Shown piece after piece: positions 6,547 to 12,922 of a stretch of DNA of 22,250 nt. The DNA is from DAXETY01 sp051155755 (GTDB lineage Bacteria; Desulfobacterota; Desulfobacteria; Desulfobacterales; SG8-13): positions 1 through 22,250 of the forward strand of contig DAXETY010000110.1 in the NCBI GenBank assembly GCA_051155755.1, given 5' to 3'. The position numbers were made by a program, and so were the translations under genes. The notes beneath the pieces are model-generated. The model was not told the origin of the DNA, made no database searches, and saw only the letters and a program-made list of their open reading frames with translations. The number at the start of each line of letters is the position of its first letter. Position 1 is the stretch's first letter.

Positions 6547-8193
6547 TCAAACCTGCAGCGCCTTCAACTTGGCACGGCAGGCGGCCGCAAAATCCTCGGG
6601 ATAGTGGCCGTTGATCCACCGCAGCTGGGCCTCGCTGAAGGCCCCCGGCGACTCCGGAAGCCGGGGCAAAAACGCGTAAAACAGGTGCTGGTCGGTGTCG
6701 ATCTCGTCGAAGCGTTTGCTGTATTCGATCACCGTCACCATGCGGGCGCCCAGGGCATCCAGGATCTTCATGGCCGCCAGCATGCTGCGGTCCAGGGCCT
6801 TGCGCACCTTCGCATCGGCTTCCAGGATGTTGCCCACCGGTTCGACCACCAGCAGCTGGATCTCCCACTGGGAGGTCTGGGCTTTGGGCACGAACAACAG
6901 CACCGGACCGTCTTCGTGAATCACCAGGCTGGAAGGCGCATTGTCTCCAGCGGCATCCATGCGCCGGTTGTTGCGAATGGCGCCCAGGTAGGCGCCAAAA
7001 AACCCCTTGCCCGTCCTTCGGCGAAAACGGCGCAGAAAGGCACCCACCAGGTCGCCGCAGCCGTAGGACGCCAGCGGTTCATCCGCCGCGTCGGCAGTGG
7101 TCACCGTTTCCGGCACCAGCGCATACTGCTGGTGGATCTGCTGGTGGGAGGCGTGCAGCCGATAGCCGCTGGGGGCATAATCGAAGCCGTAGTTCCAGCC
7201 CCACATGGTGGCTGTAAAGCGGAGCTTTCCGTCGGCACGGCCCTCTTTGACCGCCCGCAGCAGGCTGCCGCGCAGCGACTCCAGCTCGGCTGCAGTCAGC
7301 GAACGCCGCGACGGCAAACTTTCGGTGCCCAGCTCCTGGGCGAGACGCGCGTAGGTGCGCTGGTAGTAAAGATGCCGCATGCCGGAGATGTCGGCCTCGG
7401 TCAGCTCGCCGATGCGATAGCGGATGGCATCATCGGCCATGTTGGCGGCGTAATGTCCCCAGGGAATGTAGCTGTTGCGGCGCAGGTATTCGTAAACGTG
7501 GCTGGCGTGATCGGGCCGACTCCACTCGCCGACGATTTCGCTGTTTCCCTGGGCGCCGGGCCGCAGCACCATGATCTCTTTGTAGTCGTCCGGCAGGCAG
7601 GGGTTGTTGGCGACGACCTCGAACAGGGTGGGATGATAGACGACGGGTACCGACCGCTGATGTTCTTCCCGGCAGGCGATGCCGGTGGGCCGGCGGCTGC
7701 CGGGGTCGTGGATGAACCTGCAGGACAGCTCTGCCAGCGGCACCAGGTCCTGCGGATCGGTGGAATGGGCGGCCAGGTGCAGCTGTATCGGTTCCGGCAG
7801 ACGGCGGATCAGGGCCTCGATTTGGCTGGCGTCGGCCGACGACCCCGCCCATTCCCGGATGGTCCCGCTGAAGGAAAACGGCTCGGATACGGCAATTGCA
7901 ATCGAGTCCGGATGGGCAGCCTTGCGGTCGGCCCAGCTTTTCAGAATGTAGGTCGTCCCCAGAAAGGGAAATGCGTTGGGAATTTCGAAGATCCATTCGG
8001 CCGCAGCCTCTTCCACCGGCCCGTCCGGGAAATTGGCATGGTTGCGAACCGGGGTGCCGTCGGGCAGGCGGCCCAGTTCGATAATGGTCTCCTTCTCCCG
8101 CAGATTCGCCACCCGGAAGCCGGGACGGTGAATCCCGTAACGAAACTGACCGGAAGCGGTTACGCAGGTTCGATGCTCCATGGTTTCATCCAT
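6547..8193 (-). CDS. Uncharacterised 548-residue cytoplasmic protein
   Basis: I do not recognise this family with confidence. The protein is soluble, with no signal peptide or membrane helix. Conserved-looking blocks include FEIPNAFPFLGTTYILKSW (about 70-88), NNPCLPDDYKEIMVLRPGAQ, MWGWNYGFDYAPSGYRLHAS followed by the histidine-rich HQQIHQQYALVP, and GPVLLFVPKAQTSQWEIQLLV. The SG-x6-SHQQIH segment and NAFPFL are faintly reminiscent of HIT-superfamily nucleotidyltransferases such as GalT (NxF then HPHxQ), but the canonical HxHxQ is absent, so I make no enzymatic claim. The ATG at 8193 is weakly supported; a second ATG four codons later has GGATGA upstream. It is same-strand with phoB but separated by 213 bases that hold the Pho-box-like repeats, and it is divergent from satD (117 bases apart). 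Confidence 0.8.
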   Translation of the reverse strand: MDETMEHRTCVTASGQFRYGIHRPGFRVANLREKETIIELGRLPDGTPVRNHANFPDGPVEEAAAEWIFEIPNAFPFLGTTYILKSWADRKAAHPDSIAIAVSEPFSFSGTIREWAGSSADASQIEALIRRLPEPIQLHLAAHSTDPQDLVPLAELSCRFIHDPGSRRPTGIACREEHQRSVPVVYHPTLFEVVANNPCLPDDYKEIMVLRPGAQGNSEIVGEWSRPDHASHVYEYLRRNSYIPWGHYAANMADDAIRYRIGELTEADISGMRHLYYQRTYARLAQELGTESLPSRRSLTAAELESLRGSLLRAVKEGRADGKLRFTATMWGWNYGFDYAPSGYRLHASHQQIHQQYALVPETVTTADAADEPLASYGCGDLVGAFLRRFRRRTGKGFFGAYLGAIRNNRRMDAAGDNAPSSLVIHEDGPVLLFVPKAQTSQWEIQLLVVEPVGNILEADAKVRKALDRSMLAAMKILDALGARMVTVIEYSKRFDEIDTDQHLFYAFLPRLPESPGAFSEAQLRWINGHYPEDFAAACRAKLKALQV

Positions 8194-8270
8194 CGGTTGC
8201 AGATCATCTCATTTATTTCGCAATGTATCCTAAATCAGCACAAACACAAGGGTTTTCGCCACATACAAAA

Positions 8271-8310
8271 ATACTTGTATGATCTCATTACAAGTGGTAT
8301 TGCTTGTATT
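8271..8310 (+). promoter_or_regulatory. satD promoter region with CTTGTAT operator-like repeats
   Basis: CTTGTAT occurs at 8274 and 8303, a 29-base spacing. ACTTGTA (8273-8279) also forms an inverted repeat with TACAAGT (8289-8295). A possible promoter is TTGTAT (8275-8280), 17 bases, TATTGC (8298-8303), which would start transcription at or next to the ATG at 8311. No Shine-Dalgarno sequence is visible before that ATG. The 10-mer ATACTTGTAT (8271-8280) reappears as its reverse complement before the DUF3307 gene. Confidence 0.5.
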
Positions 8311-8997
8311 ATGAAAATCGACCTTCAAAAGCCCGTTGCCGTCATCACCGGCGACATCGTCGGATCCGGAAAATTCTCCGGAGAGGCGCGCCGGCGCCTC
8401 CACGCGGTTATGCAGGACATCGGGGGAACGCTGCAACAGACATTTTCAGAAGCCGTGCCCCTGGCACCGGATATCTATCGCGGTGACGCCTGGCAGGCCC
8501 TGGTGATCGACCCGGCCAAATCTCTGCGAGCGGCACTTTTCTATCGGGCCCTGCTGCGCGCCCGGATGGAATCCCACCCCACGGACTGCCGCATGGCCAT
8601 CGCGGTGGATACAATCGATTTTTTGCCCGACGAGCGCATTTCTCAGGGCGACGGGCCGGCCTTTCGCCAATCGGGCCGCCTGATGGAAAATATGCCGAGA
8701 CAGCAGCGCATGGCGTTTAGCATGCCCGGACGGAACGCGGCAACGGCCGCATTGTCGATCGTGCTTCTTTTGGTCGATGTGCTGGCGGCCCGCTGGTCGG
8801 AAAAGCAGGCCCTGGCCGTATCCGGAGCCCTGCAGGGCTGGACCCAGGAGAACATCGCCAGACAATGCTGGCCGGAGCCCATCTCCCAGCAGGCCGTGGC
8901 CCAGCATCTGGAGCGCGCCGGATGGCATGCCCTGGAAAAGGCCGTCGAATTTTTCGAAACCACGGTAGCGGAAGCCACCGCGACCAATACCGGCTAG
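8311..8997 (+). CDS. SatD-family protein with C-terminal helix-turn-helix
   Basis: A 228-residue soluble protein. The start at MKIDLQKPVAVITGDIVGSG is chosen because the SatD-family opening (VAVITGDIVGS, residues 9-19) begins there; the same frame is open far upstream but only as antisense of the neighbour. Other family-like blocks are DIYRGDAWQALV (54-65) and GDGPAFRQSGRLME (113-126). The GD(I/A) motifs at 14 and 58 recall the palm of nucleotidyl cyclase-like folds; that is a suggestion, not a demonstration. Residues about 176-210 (GWTQENIARQCWPEPISQQA then VAQHLERAGW) read as a helix-turn-helix of the sigma-region-4 type. SatD takes its name from the Streptococcus sat locus and its role is poorly known. 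The partner DUF3307 gene follows on the same strand. Autoregulation at the flanking repeats is inferred. Confidence 0.85.
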   Translation: MKIDLQKPVAVITGDIVGSGKFSGEARRRLHAVMQDIGGTLQQTFSEAVPLAPDIYRGDAWQALVIDPAKSLRAALFYRALLRARMESHPTDCRMAIAVDTIDFLPDERISQGDGPAFRQSGRLMENMPRQQRMAFSMPGRNAATAALSIVLLLVDVLAARWSEKQALAVSGALQGWTQENIARQCWPEPISQQAVAQHLERAGWHALEKAVEFFETTVAEATATNTG

Positions 8998-9133
8998 CCC
9001 CGGCAATTGCCCCGGTGTACGAAAAGACCGGCAAATTTCAACCCATGCAACTTCGTCATTCCGGACAAGCCCGGATTGAAAAATTCAACCCGAACTGGCA
9101 GGATCGGTACCCAACCAACATTTCACCAAAAAT

Positions 9134-9180
9134 ACAAGTATATAAACCTGTTTTAACATAAAACAAGCATATAAACCTGT
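9134..9180 (+). repeat. Two 18-base direct repeats abutting the DUF3307 start codon
   Basis: ACAAGTATATAAACCTGT at 9134-9151 and ACAAGCATATAAACCTGT at 9163-9180 differ at one base and are 29 bases apart. The second ends one base before the ATG at 9182. Each contains TATAAA, a plausible -10; the second (9170-9175) would give a leaderless message. There is no purine-rich ribosome-binding site. The first copy sits in ATACAAGTAT (9132-9141), the exact reverse complement of the 10-mer before satD. Confidence 0.8.
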
Positions 9181-9181
9181 C

Positions 9182-9943
9182 ATGCAACTGCCCCTTTCCA
9201 CCATCTCCATGTTCCTGGCCCTTTTGACCGCCCACGTGATCGGTGACTTCGTGCTGCAAACCGCCGGAGACGCCAGCCGGAAACACCGCATCCCCGTCCT
9301 GGTGCGGCATGCGGCCATCGTGGCGGCATTGAGCTACCTGCTGGCCGGCAACTGGCGGATGTGGGAAATCCCGCTCCTGGTGCTGGTTTCCCACGCGGTA
9401 ATCGACCGCATCAAGGCCGCTGTCGGCGGCCGGAGCGCCCGCGGATTTCTCCTCGACCAGCTGGCGCACGTGGCCGCGATCGCCGGCATCGTGCTGCTGG
9501 TGACCGCGCTGCGCTCCCCGCAGGCCGGATACGGCGTGGCACTGCTGGGGAAAACCTACCTGCGGGGGCTGGTGTTATTCAGCGGTGCGATATTGACGAT
9601 CCGGGCGGGGGGCTTTCTGATCGGCCTGGCGGTGCAACCCCTGCTGAGCCAGGTTGAAAACCTGGAAAGCCGGGAAGGAGCCACCATAACCGGGGGCTTG
9701 AAGGGCGGCGGCCAGCTCATCGGACAGCTGGAACGGGCACTGGTGTTTCTGTTCATCCTGATGAACCAGCCGGCGGCGGTGGGATTTTTGATCACGGCCA
9801 AATCGATCTTCCGGTTCGGAGAAATCAAAGACTCCCACCAGCGGATGCTGGCCGAATATATCATCGTCGGCACGTTGATGAGCTTCGGCTACGGAATATT
9901 CCTGTCGTATCTGACGCGGCTGGCATTGGATGCACTGGCCTGA
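9182..9943 (+). CDS. DUF3307 family integral membrane protein
   Basis: A 253-residue inner-membrane protein with about seven hydrophobic segments (roughly residues 8-26, 39-55, 61-79, 94-111, 129-153, 186-206, 225-250). The N-terminal HVIGDFVLQ (His18, Asp22) and the second HAVID (His71, Asp75) are the His/Asp motifs that characterise DUF3307; they face helix ends and could bind a metal or proton, though no activity is known to me. The start is uncertain because no Shine-Dalgarno is present: the ATG at 9182 gives the full first helix, and an ATG at 9209 also lacks one. The gene lies 184 bases after satD and shares its operator-like motif. SatD and DUF3307 genes are, to my knowledge, often adjacent, which suggests a regulator-membrane protein pair. 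Confidence 0.85.
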   Translation: MQLPLSTISMFLALLTAHVIGDFVLQTAGDASRKHRIPVLVRHAAIVAALSYLLAGNWRMWEIPLLVLVSHAVIDRIKAAVGGRSARGFLLDQLAHVAAIAGIVLLVTALRSPQAGYGVALLGKTYLRGLVLFSGAILTIRAGGFLIGLAVQPLLSQVENLESREGATITGGLKGGGQLIGQLERALVFLFILMNQPAAVGFLITAKSIFRFGEIKDSHQRMLAEYIIVGTLMSFGYGIFLSYLTRLALDALA

Positions 9944-9997
9944 TCGGGCGGGACCGGCCATCAGGGCACGACGGGGGTTGGAACCAATTCGGCAGGA

Positions 9998-10018
9998 GCC
10001 GGGCGCGGGACGCCCGGC
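9998..10018. terminator. Perfect 8-bp hairpin between convergent genes
   Basis: GCCGGGCG (9998-10005) and CGCCCGGC (10011-10018) pair perfectly around a 5-base loop. It lies between the DUF3307 stop and the stop of the arginine-rich gene. The flanking bases are A-rich on the plus strand, so it lacks a proper U-tract in either direction and is only a possible terminator. Confidence 0.35.
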
Positions 10019-10032
10019 ATAAAAACAGGAAA

Positions 10033-10260
10033 TCAGCGCGACACTTCTTCTTCGCTCTCTACTTCCGAGTATAAATCCTTGAAAGCCTCCCGGCGCTCCA
10101 GCTCCTTGTGGATCCGCAGCCGTTCGTCGGTCCTGCGGTCGTTTCCGCTGCGGCGGTGCCGCAGCCAGCGTCGTTCCGGAAACCGGTACGCGGAAGTGCG
10201 CCTGCGTCGATCCGCCCTCCGGCGTCTGCCGCCGTTGTCTTTGAGAGCTTTGTTCCGCAT
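10033..10260 (-). CDS. Arginine-rich small protein (75 aa)
   Basis: GAGGTGA stands just before the ATG at 10260, giving good start support. The first 45 residues are strongly basic (GGRRRRADRRRRTSAYRF, then RRSGNDRRTDERLR), and the tail is acidic (YSEVESEEEVSR). Clusters of the RR-x-G-x-DRR type are common in small uncharacterised proteins and in N-terminal tails of PilZ-type proteins of delta-proteobacteria, but no folded domain can be assigned. Nucleic-acid or polyanion binding is conceivable from charge alone. It converges on the DUF3307 gene. The translation is convincing; the function is unknown. Confidence 0.65.
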   Translation of the reverse strand: MRNKALKDNGGRRRRADRRRRTSAYRFPERRWLRHRRSGNDRRTDERLRIHKELERREAFKDLYSEVESEEEVSR

Positions 10261-10479
10261 AAGTCACCTCATGGGCACAGTGGTCGGTCAAATTTTCGAT
10301 ATCGGTTTCTAAAATCGCACCATTCGGCCACATAAAATAATGGCAGCAGGCGATTTCAGTCTGAGCGCTGAAGGAGCAGAAGCGACTTGGCGCAATGACG
10401 AACACGTTGATATTTCAATGATTTTTGAATATACCACAAATTGACACCGGATACCAGAATAAAACGTCATCCCTGAGAT
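10261..10479. other. AT-richer intergenic stretch
   Basis: This stretch is visibly richer in A/T than its surroundings. It should hold the promoter of the arginine-rich gene on the minus strand, but I cannot assign a clear -35/-10 pair. No RNA gene or repeat was recognised. Confidence 0.3.
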
Positions 10480-10647
10480 TTATAATGCAAAACCGGGACA
10501 AAACCATCCATCCTTCGCAATAGAGTCCGGAAGTGATTCCGGAATGTGCACGCGGGCGACATTCCACTCATCCAGCAACCTTCCCCACTCCTCCAGCCCT
10601 GTCCCCACCGGCCATCCAGTTGACAATCGCCCGATATGAATTACCAT
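10480..10647 (-). CDS. Possible small ORF (55 aa), unknown
   Basis: A complete frame runs from an ATG at 10647 to a TAA at 10480. It contains a tryptophan-rich, balanced composition with segments such as GTGLEEWGRLLDEW, VARVHIPESLPDSIAKDG and WFCPGFAL at the C-terminus, which looks more protein-like than the usual GC-driven frames here. GGAG lies only two bases before the ATG, which is too close to be ideal, and an in-frame stop lies a short way upstream. It may be a small gene or the remnant of a longer one. It is divergent from the membrane peptide at 10699. Confidence 0.35.
   Translation of the reverse strand: MVIHIGRLSTGWPVGTGLEEWGRLLDEWNVARVHIPESLPDSIAKDGWFCPGFAL
10620..10647 (+). promoter_or_regulatory. 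Possible sigma-70-type promoter for the small membrane protein
   Basis: TTGACA at 10620-10625 is a perfect -35 hexamer and is followed after 16 bases by TACCAT, a 4/6 match to a -10. Transcription would begin near 10655, ahead of the ribosome-binding site at 10684. It overlaps the start of the possible minus-strand ORF. Confidence 0.35.
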
Positions 10648-10698
10648 AACTCCATTATAACTGGCGATACAACCGGCTCAATGAAAGGAGTTGTGAGT

Positions 10699-10908
10699 AT
10701 GAACGCAAACAGTTGTCTGTTCGAGCGAATATCCGCTTTTGCCATCGGCGTGCTGCTTTCTATCGGGACTTTGGGACTGATTGTCATCAGCCTGAGGATT
10801 GTCCCTATCGTCGGCCTTATTTTTGCCGTACCATCCGGGATTTTGGCCGTTTACTTCTTCAAAGTGCACTTTGACCGCAAATGTCAGATTCAGACGCAAT
10901 CACAATGA
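10699..10908 (+). CDS. Small two-helix membrane protein (69 aa)
   Basis: I place the start at the ATG at 10699 because AAAGGAG lies 9 bases before it; upstream in-frame ATGs at 10636 and 10681 lack such a site. The product has two hydrophobic helices (about residues 12-32 and 35-55) joined by a short IVPIV turn, and a charged C-terminal tail KVHFDRKCQIQTQSQ. It resembles small inner-membrane proteins of unknown role; no catalytic motif is present. Codon use is less GC-rich than in neighbouring genes. A strong intrinsic terminator follows 35 bases after the stop, so it is probably a single-gene transcript. Confidence 0.7.
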   Translation: MNANSCLFERISAFAIGVLLSIGTLGLIVISLRIVPIVGLIFAVPSGILAVYFFKVHFDRKCQIQTQSQ

Positions 10909-10942
10909 TGGTCTTTCATAAACAATAATTTCCAGAACTATC

Positions 10943-10972
10943 AAAGCCCGGCATCGCAGCCGGGCTTTTTTT
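10943..10972 (+). terminator. Rho-independent terminator
   Basis: AAAGCCCGGC (10943-10952) pairs with GCCGGGCTTT (10959-10968) around a 6-base loop and is followed by more T residues. It ends the transcript of the small membrane protein and insulates polX. Confidence 0.9.
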
Positions 10973-11002
10973 ATCAAGCCGGTTCTGTAACGGTTCATAC
11001 TG

Positions 11003-12724
11003 ATGCGAATCCGCAACGACGAAATCGCCCAAAAATTCGACCGCCTGGCTGATTTCCTCGAAATCGAAGGCGCCAACCCCTTCCGGGTGCGGGCCTACCG
11101 CAATGCGGCCCGAACCATCTCCGGTTTGGCCCGCAGTGTGTCCGAACTGATCGAAGAGGGCACGCAACTGACCGCCCTGCCCGGCATCGGCAAAGAGCTG
11201 GCGGAAAAAATTCAGGAGGTCGCCCGCACCGGCAACCTGGCCAAGCTGACCGAAATCGAGCAGCGCATCCCGCCCGGTCTGCACCAGGTTCTGTCCATAC
11301 CGGGCCTGGGCCCCAAAAAGGTGAAAATCCTTTACGAACGACTGCACGTCACCAACATCGAGGAACTGCGCAGCGCCGTCGAAAAAAAGCGCATCCGGGA
11401 ACTGCCCGGCTTCGGAGCCAAATCCGAAGAACGCATCCTGGAAGAACTCGAGCACATGGCACGCAGCGCCAAACGATTTGCCTGGATCGCGGCCGAATCC
11501 ATCGCCCGGGATCTCACCGGCCACCTTAAAGCCAGCGGTCTCATCGAGCAGATCACCGTGGCGGGCAGCTTTCGCCGCCGCAAGGAGACCGTCGGCGATC
11601 TGGACATTCTGGTCACCTGCAACGACCCGGCGGCGGTCATGAACCACTTCCGCGGCTACGAGGCTGTCGTGCAGGTAATCTCCAGCGGCGAAACCCGATC
11701 TTCGGTGGTGCTGCACTCCGGCATCCAGGTGGACCTGCGGGTGGTGCCGGCCGGAAGCTACGGCGCGGCCCTGCACTATTTTACCGGCAGCCAGGCCCAC
11801 AACATCGCCGTGCGGCACCTGGGCCGGCGCAAGGGATTGAAAATCAACGAATACGGGGTCTTTCGCGGGGAAAAGCGCATTGCCGGCGCCACCGAAGAAG
11901 AAGTCTTTGCCCAGGTGGACCTGCCCTACATCGAACCGGAGCTGCGGGAGGATCGCGGCGAGATCCAAGCCGCCCGGGAACAGCGCCTGCCGCAGCTGGT
12001 GACCGTGGACGACATCCGCGGTGACCTGCACTGCCACACCGATGACAGCGACGGCCGCAACACCTTGGAGGAAATGGCCGCAGCCGCCGAAGCCCGGGGC
12101 TACGAATACATCGCTGTCACCAACCACTCCCAGAGCCTGAAAATCGCCGGCGGGCTGAGCCCCAAAGCAGTCCGCAAGCTGATCAACCGCATCGATGCAC
12201 TCAATGCCAAACAAAACCGCCTGGTGGTGCTCAAATCCATGGAAATCGACATCCTGCGCGACGGCCGTCTGGATATGCCCGACGACCTGCTGGCCGAGCT
12301 GGATTTCGTGATCTGCTCGGTGCACACCGATTTCCGGCTGCCGCGGGATCAGCAGACCGAACGCATCCTGCGGGCCATGGACAACCCCTACTTCACCATC
12401 CTGGGCCACCCTTCCGGCCGCCTGATCAACCGGCGCAAGGCCTACGACGTGGACCTGGTGCGGATCATCGAAACCGCCGCCCAGCGCGGTTGCCACCTGG
12501 AGCTAAACGCCCATCCCGACCGCCTGGACCTGGACGACATCCACTGCCGCCACGCCAAAGAAGCCGGTGTCAAGGCGGCCATATCAACCGACGCCCACGG
12601 CATCGATCACTTCGACCACATGCGCCTGGGCGTCGCCCAGGCCCGCCGCGGCTGGCTGGAAGCCGCCGACGTGCTCAACACCCGTTCCTTGGCCGACCTG
12701 AGGCAACTGCTGAAAAGAGAATAA
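11003..12724 (+). CDS. polX: DNA polymerase X with PHP domain
   Basis: A family-X DNA polymerase/3'-5' exonuclease of bacterial type (573 residues), likely acting in gap-filling repair. The N-terminal part carries helix-hairpin-helix motifs: LTALPGIGKELAEKI (about 57-70), VLSIPGLGPKKV (97-108) and ELPGFGAKSEERI (133-145). The nucleotidyltransferase palm shows AGSFRRRKETVGDLDILV with Asp199 and Asp201, and a third acid, Asp244, in IQVDLRVV. The PHP phosphoesterase domain starts at about 338: DLHCHTDDSDG, VTNHS, KSMEIDIL, CSVHTD, GHPSG, ELNAHPDRLD and STDAHG supply the expected metal-binding His/Asp set. The length is normal for the family. The ATG at 11003 begins the conserved first helix but has no strong ribosome-binding site. 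It sits alone behind a terminator and converges with the next gene. Confidence 0.96.
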   Translation: MRIRNDEIAQKFDRLADFLEIEGANPFRVRAYRNAARTISGLARSVSELIEEGTQLTALPGIGKELAEKIQEVARTGNLAKLTEIEQRIPPGLHQVLSIPGLGPKKVKILYERLHVTNIEELRSAVEKKRIRELPGFGAKSEERILEELEHMARSAKRFAWIAAESIARDLTGHLKASGLIEQITVAGSFRRRKETVGDLDILVTCNDPAAVMNHFRGYEAVVQVISSGETRSSVVLHSGIQVDLRVVPAGSYGAALHYFTGSQAHNIAVRHLGRRKGLKINEYGVFRGEKRIAGATEEEVFAQVDLPYIEPELREDRGEIQAAREQRLPQLVTVDDIRGDLHCHTDDSDGRNTLEEMAAAAEARGYEYIAVTNHSQSLKIAGGLSPKAVRKLINRIDALNAKQNRLVVLKSMEIDILRDGRLDMPDDLLAELDFVICSVHTDFRLPRDQQTERILRAMDNPYFTILGHPSGRLINRRKAYDVDLVRIIETAAQRGCHLELNAHPDRLDLDDIHCRHAKEAGVKAAISTDAHGIDHFDHMRLGVAQARRGWLEAADVLNTRSLADLRQLLKRE

Positions 12725-12784
12725 AAAATAGAATTAGACACTGACGATTTATGAAGTCATGGAAAGTCAAAATTCGTTAATTTC

Positions 12785-12870
12785 TGTCATTTCCGCGGAG
12801 GCGAGAATCCAGAAAACAATGTAATTACAGTCTATTAAACTCGGGATCCCCGCCTGCGCGGGGATGACAC
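12785..12870. repeat. Dispersed palindromic repeat, copy A (86 bp)
   Basis: The two ends form imperfect ~26-base inverted repeats: TGTCATTTCCGCGGAGGCG at the left and the complement of CGCCTGCGCGGGGATGACA at the right. Between them is an A/T-rich core, CAATGTAATTACAGT. The core and right arm recur at 15130-15209. It lies between the convergent polX and aspartic-protease genes. The form is that of a REP/REPIN or MITE-like element; it encodes no protein. Confidence 0.85.
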
Positions 12871-12922
12871 ACCGTTAAGGCGGACTTTTTACGATTCCAT
12901 CAATGATTACAATAACAGAATC

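Noticed and set aside
6445..8310. Long plus-strand open frame running into satD
   Set aside because: It is antisense to the 548-residue gene and has no ribosome-binding site or family features. Only the last 228 codons, from 8311, match SatD.
10916..12496. 526-codon open frame opposite polX
   Set aside because: Antisense shadow of a complete, motif-bearing polX.
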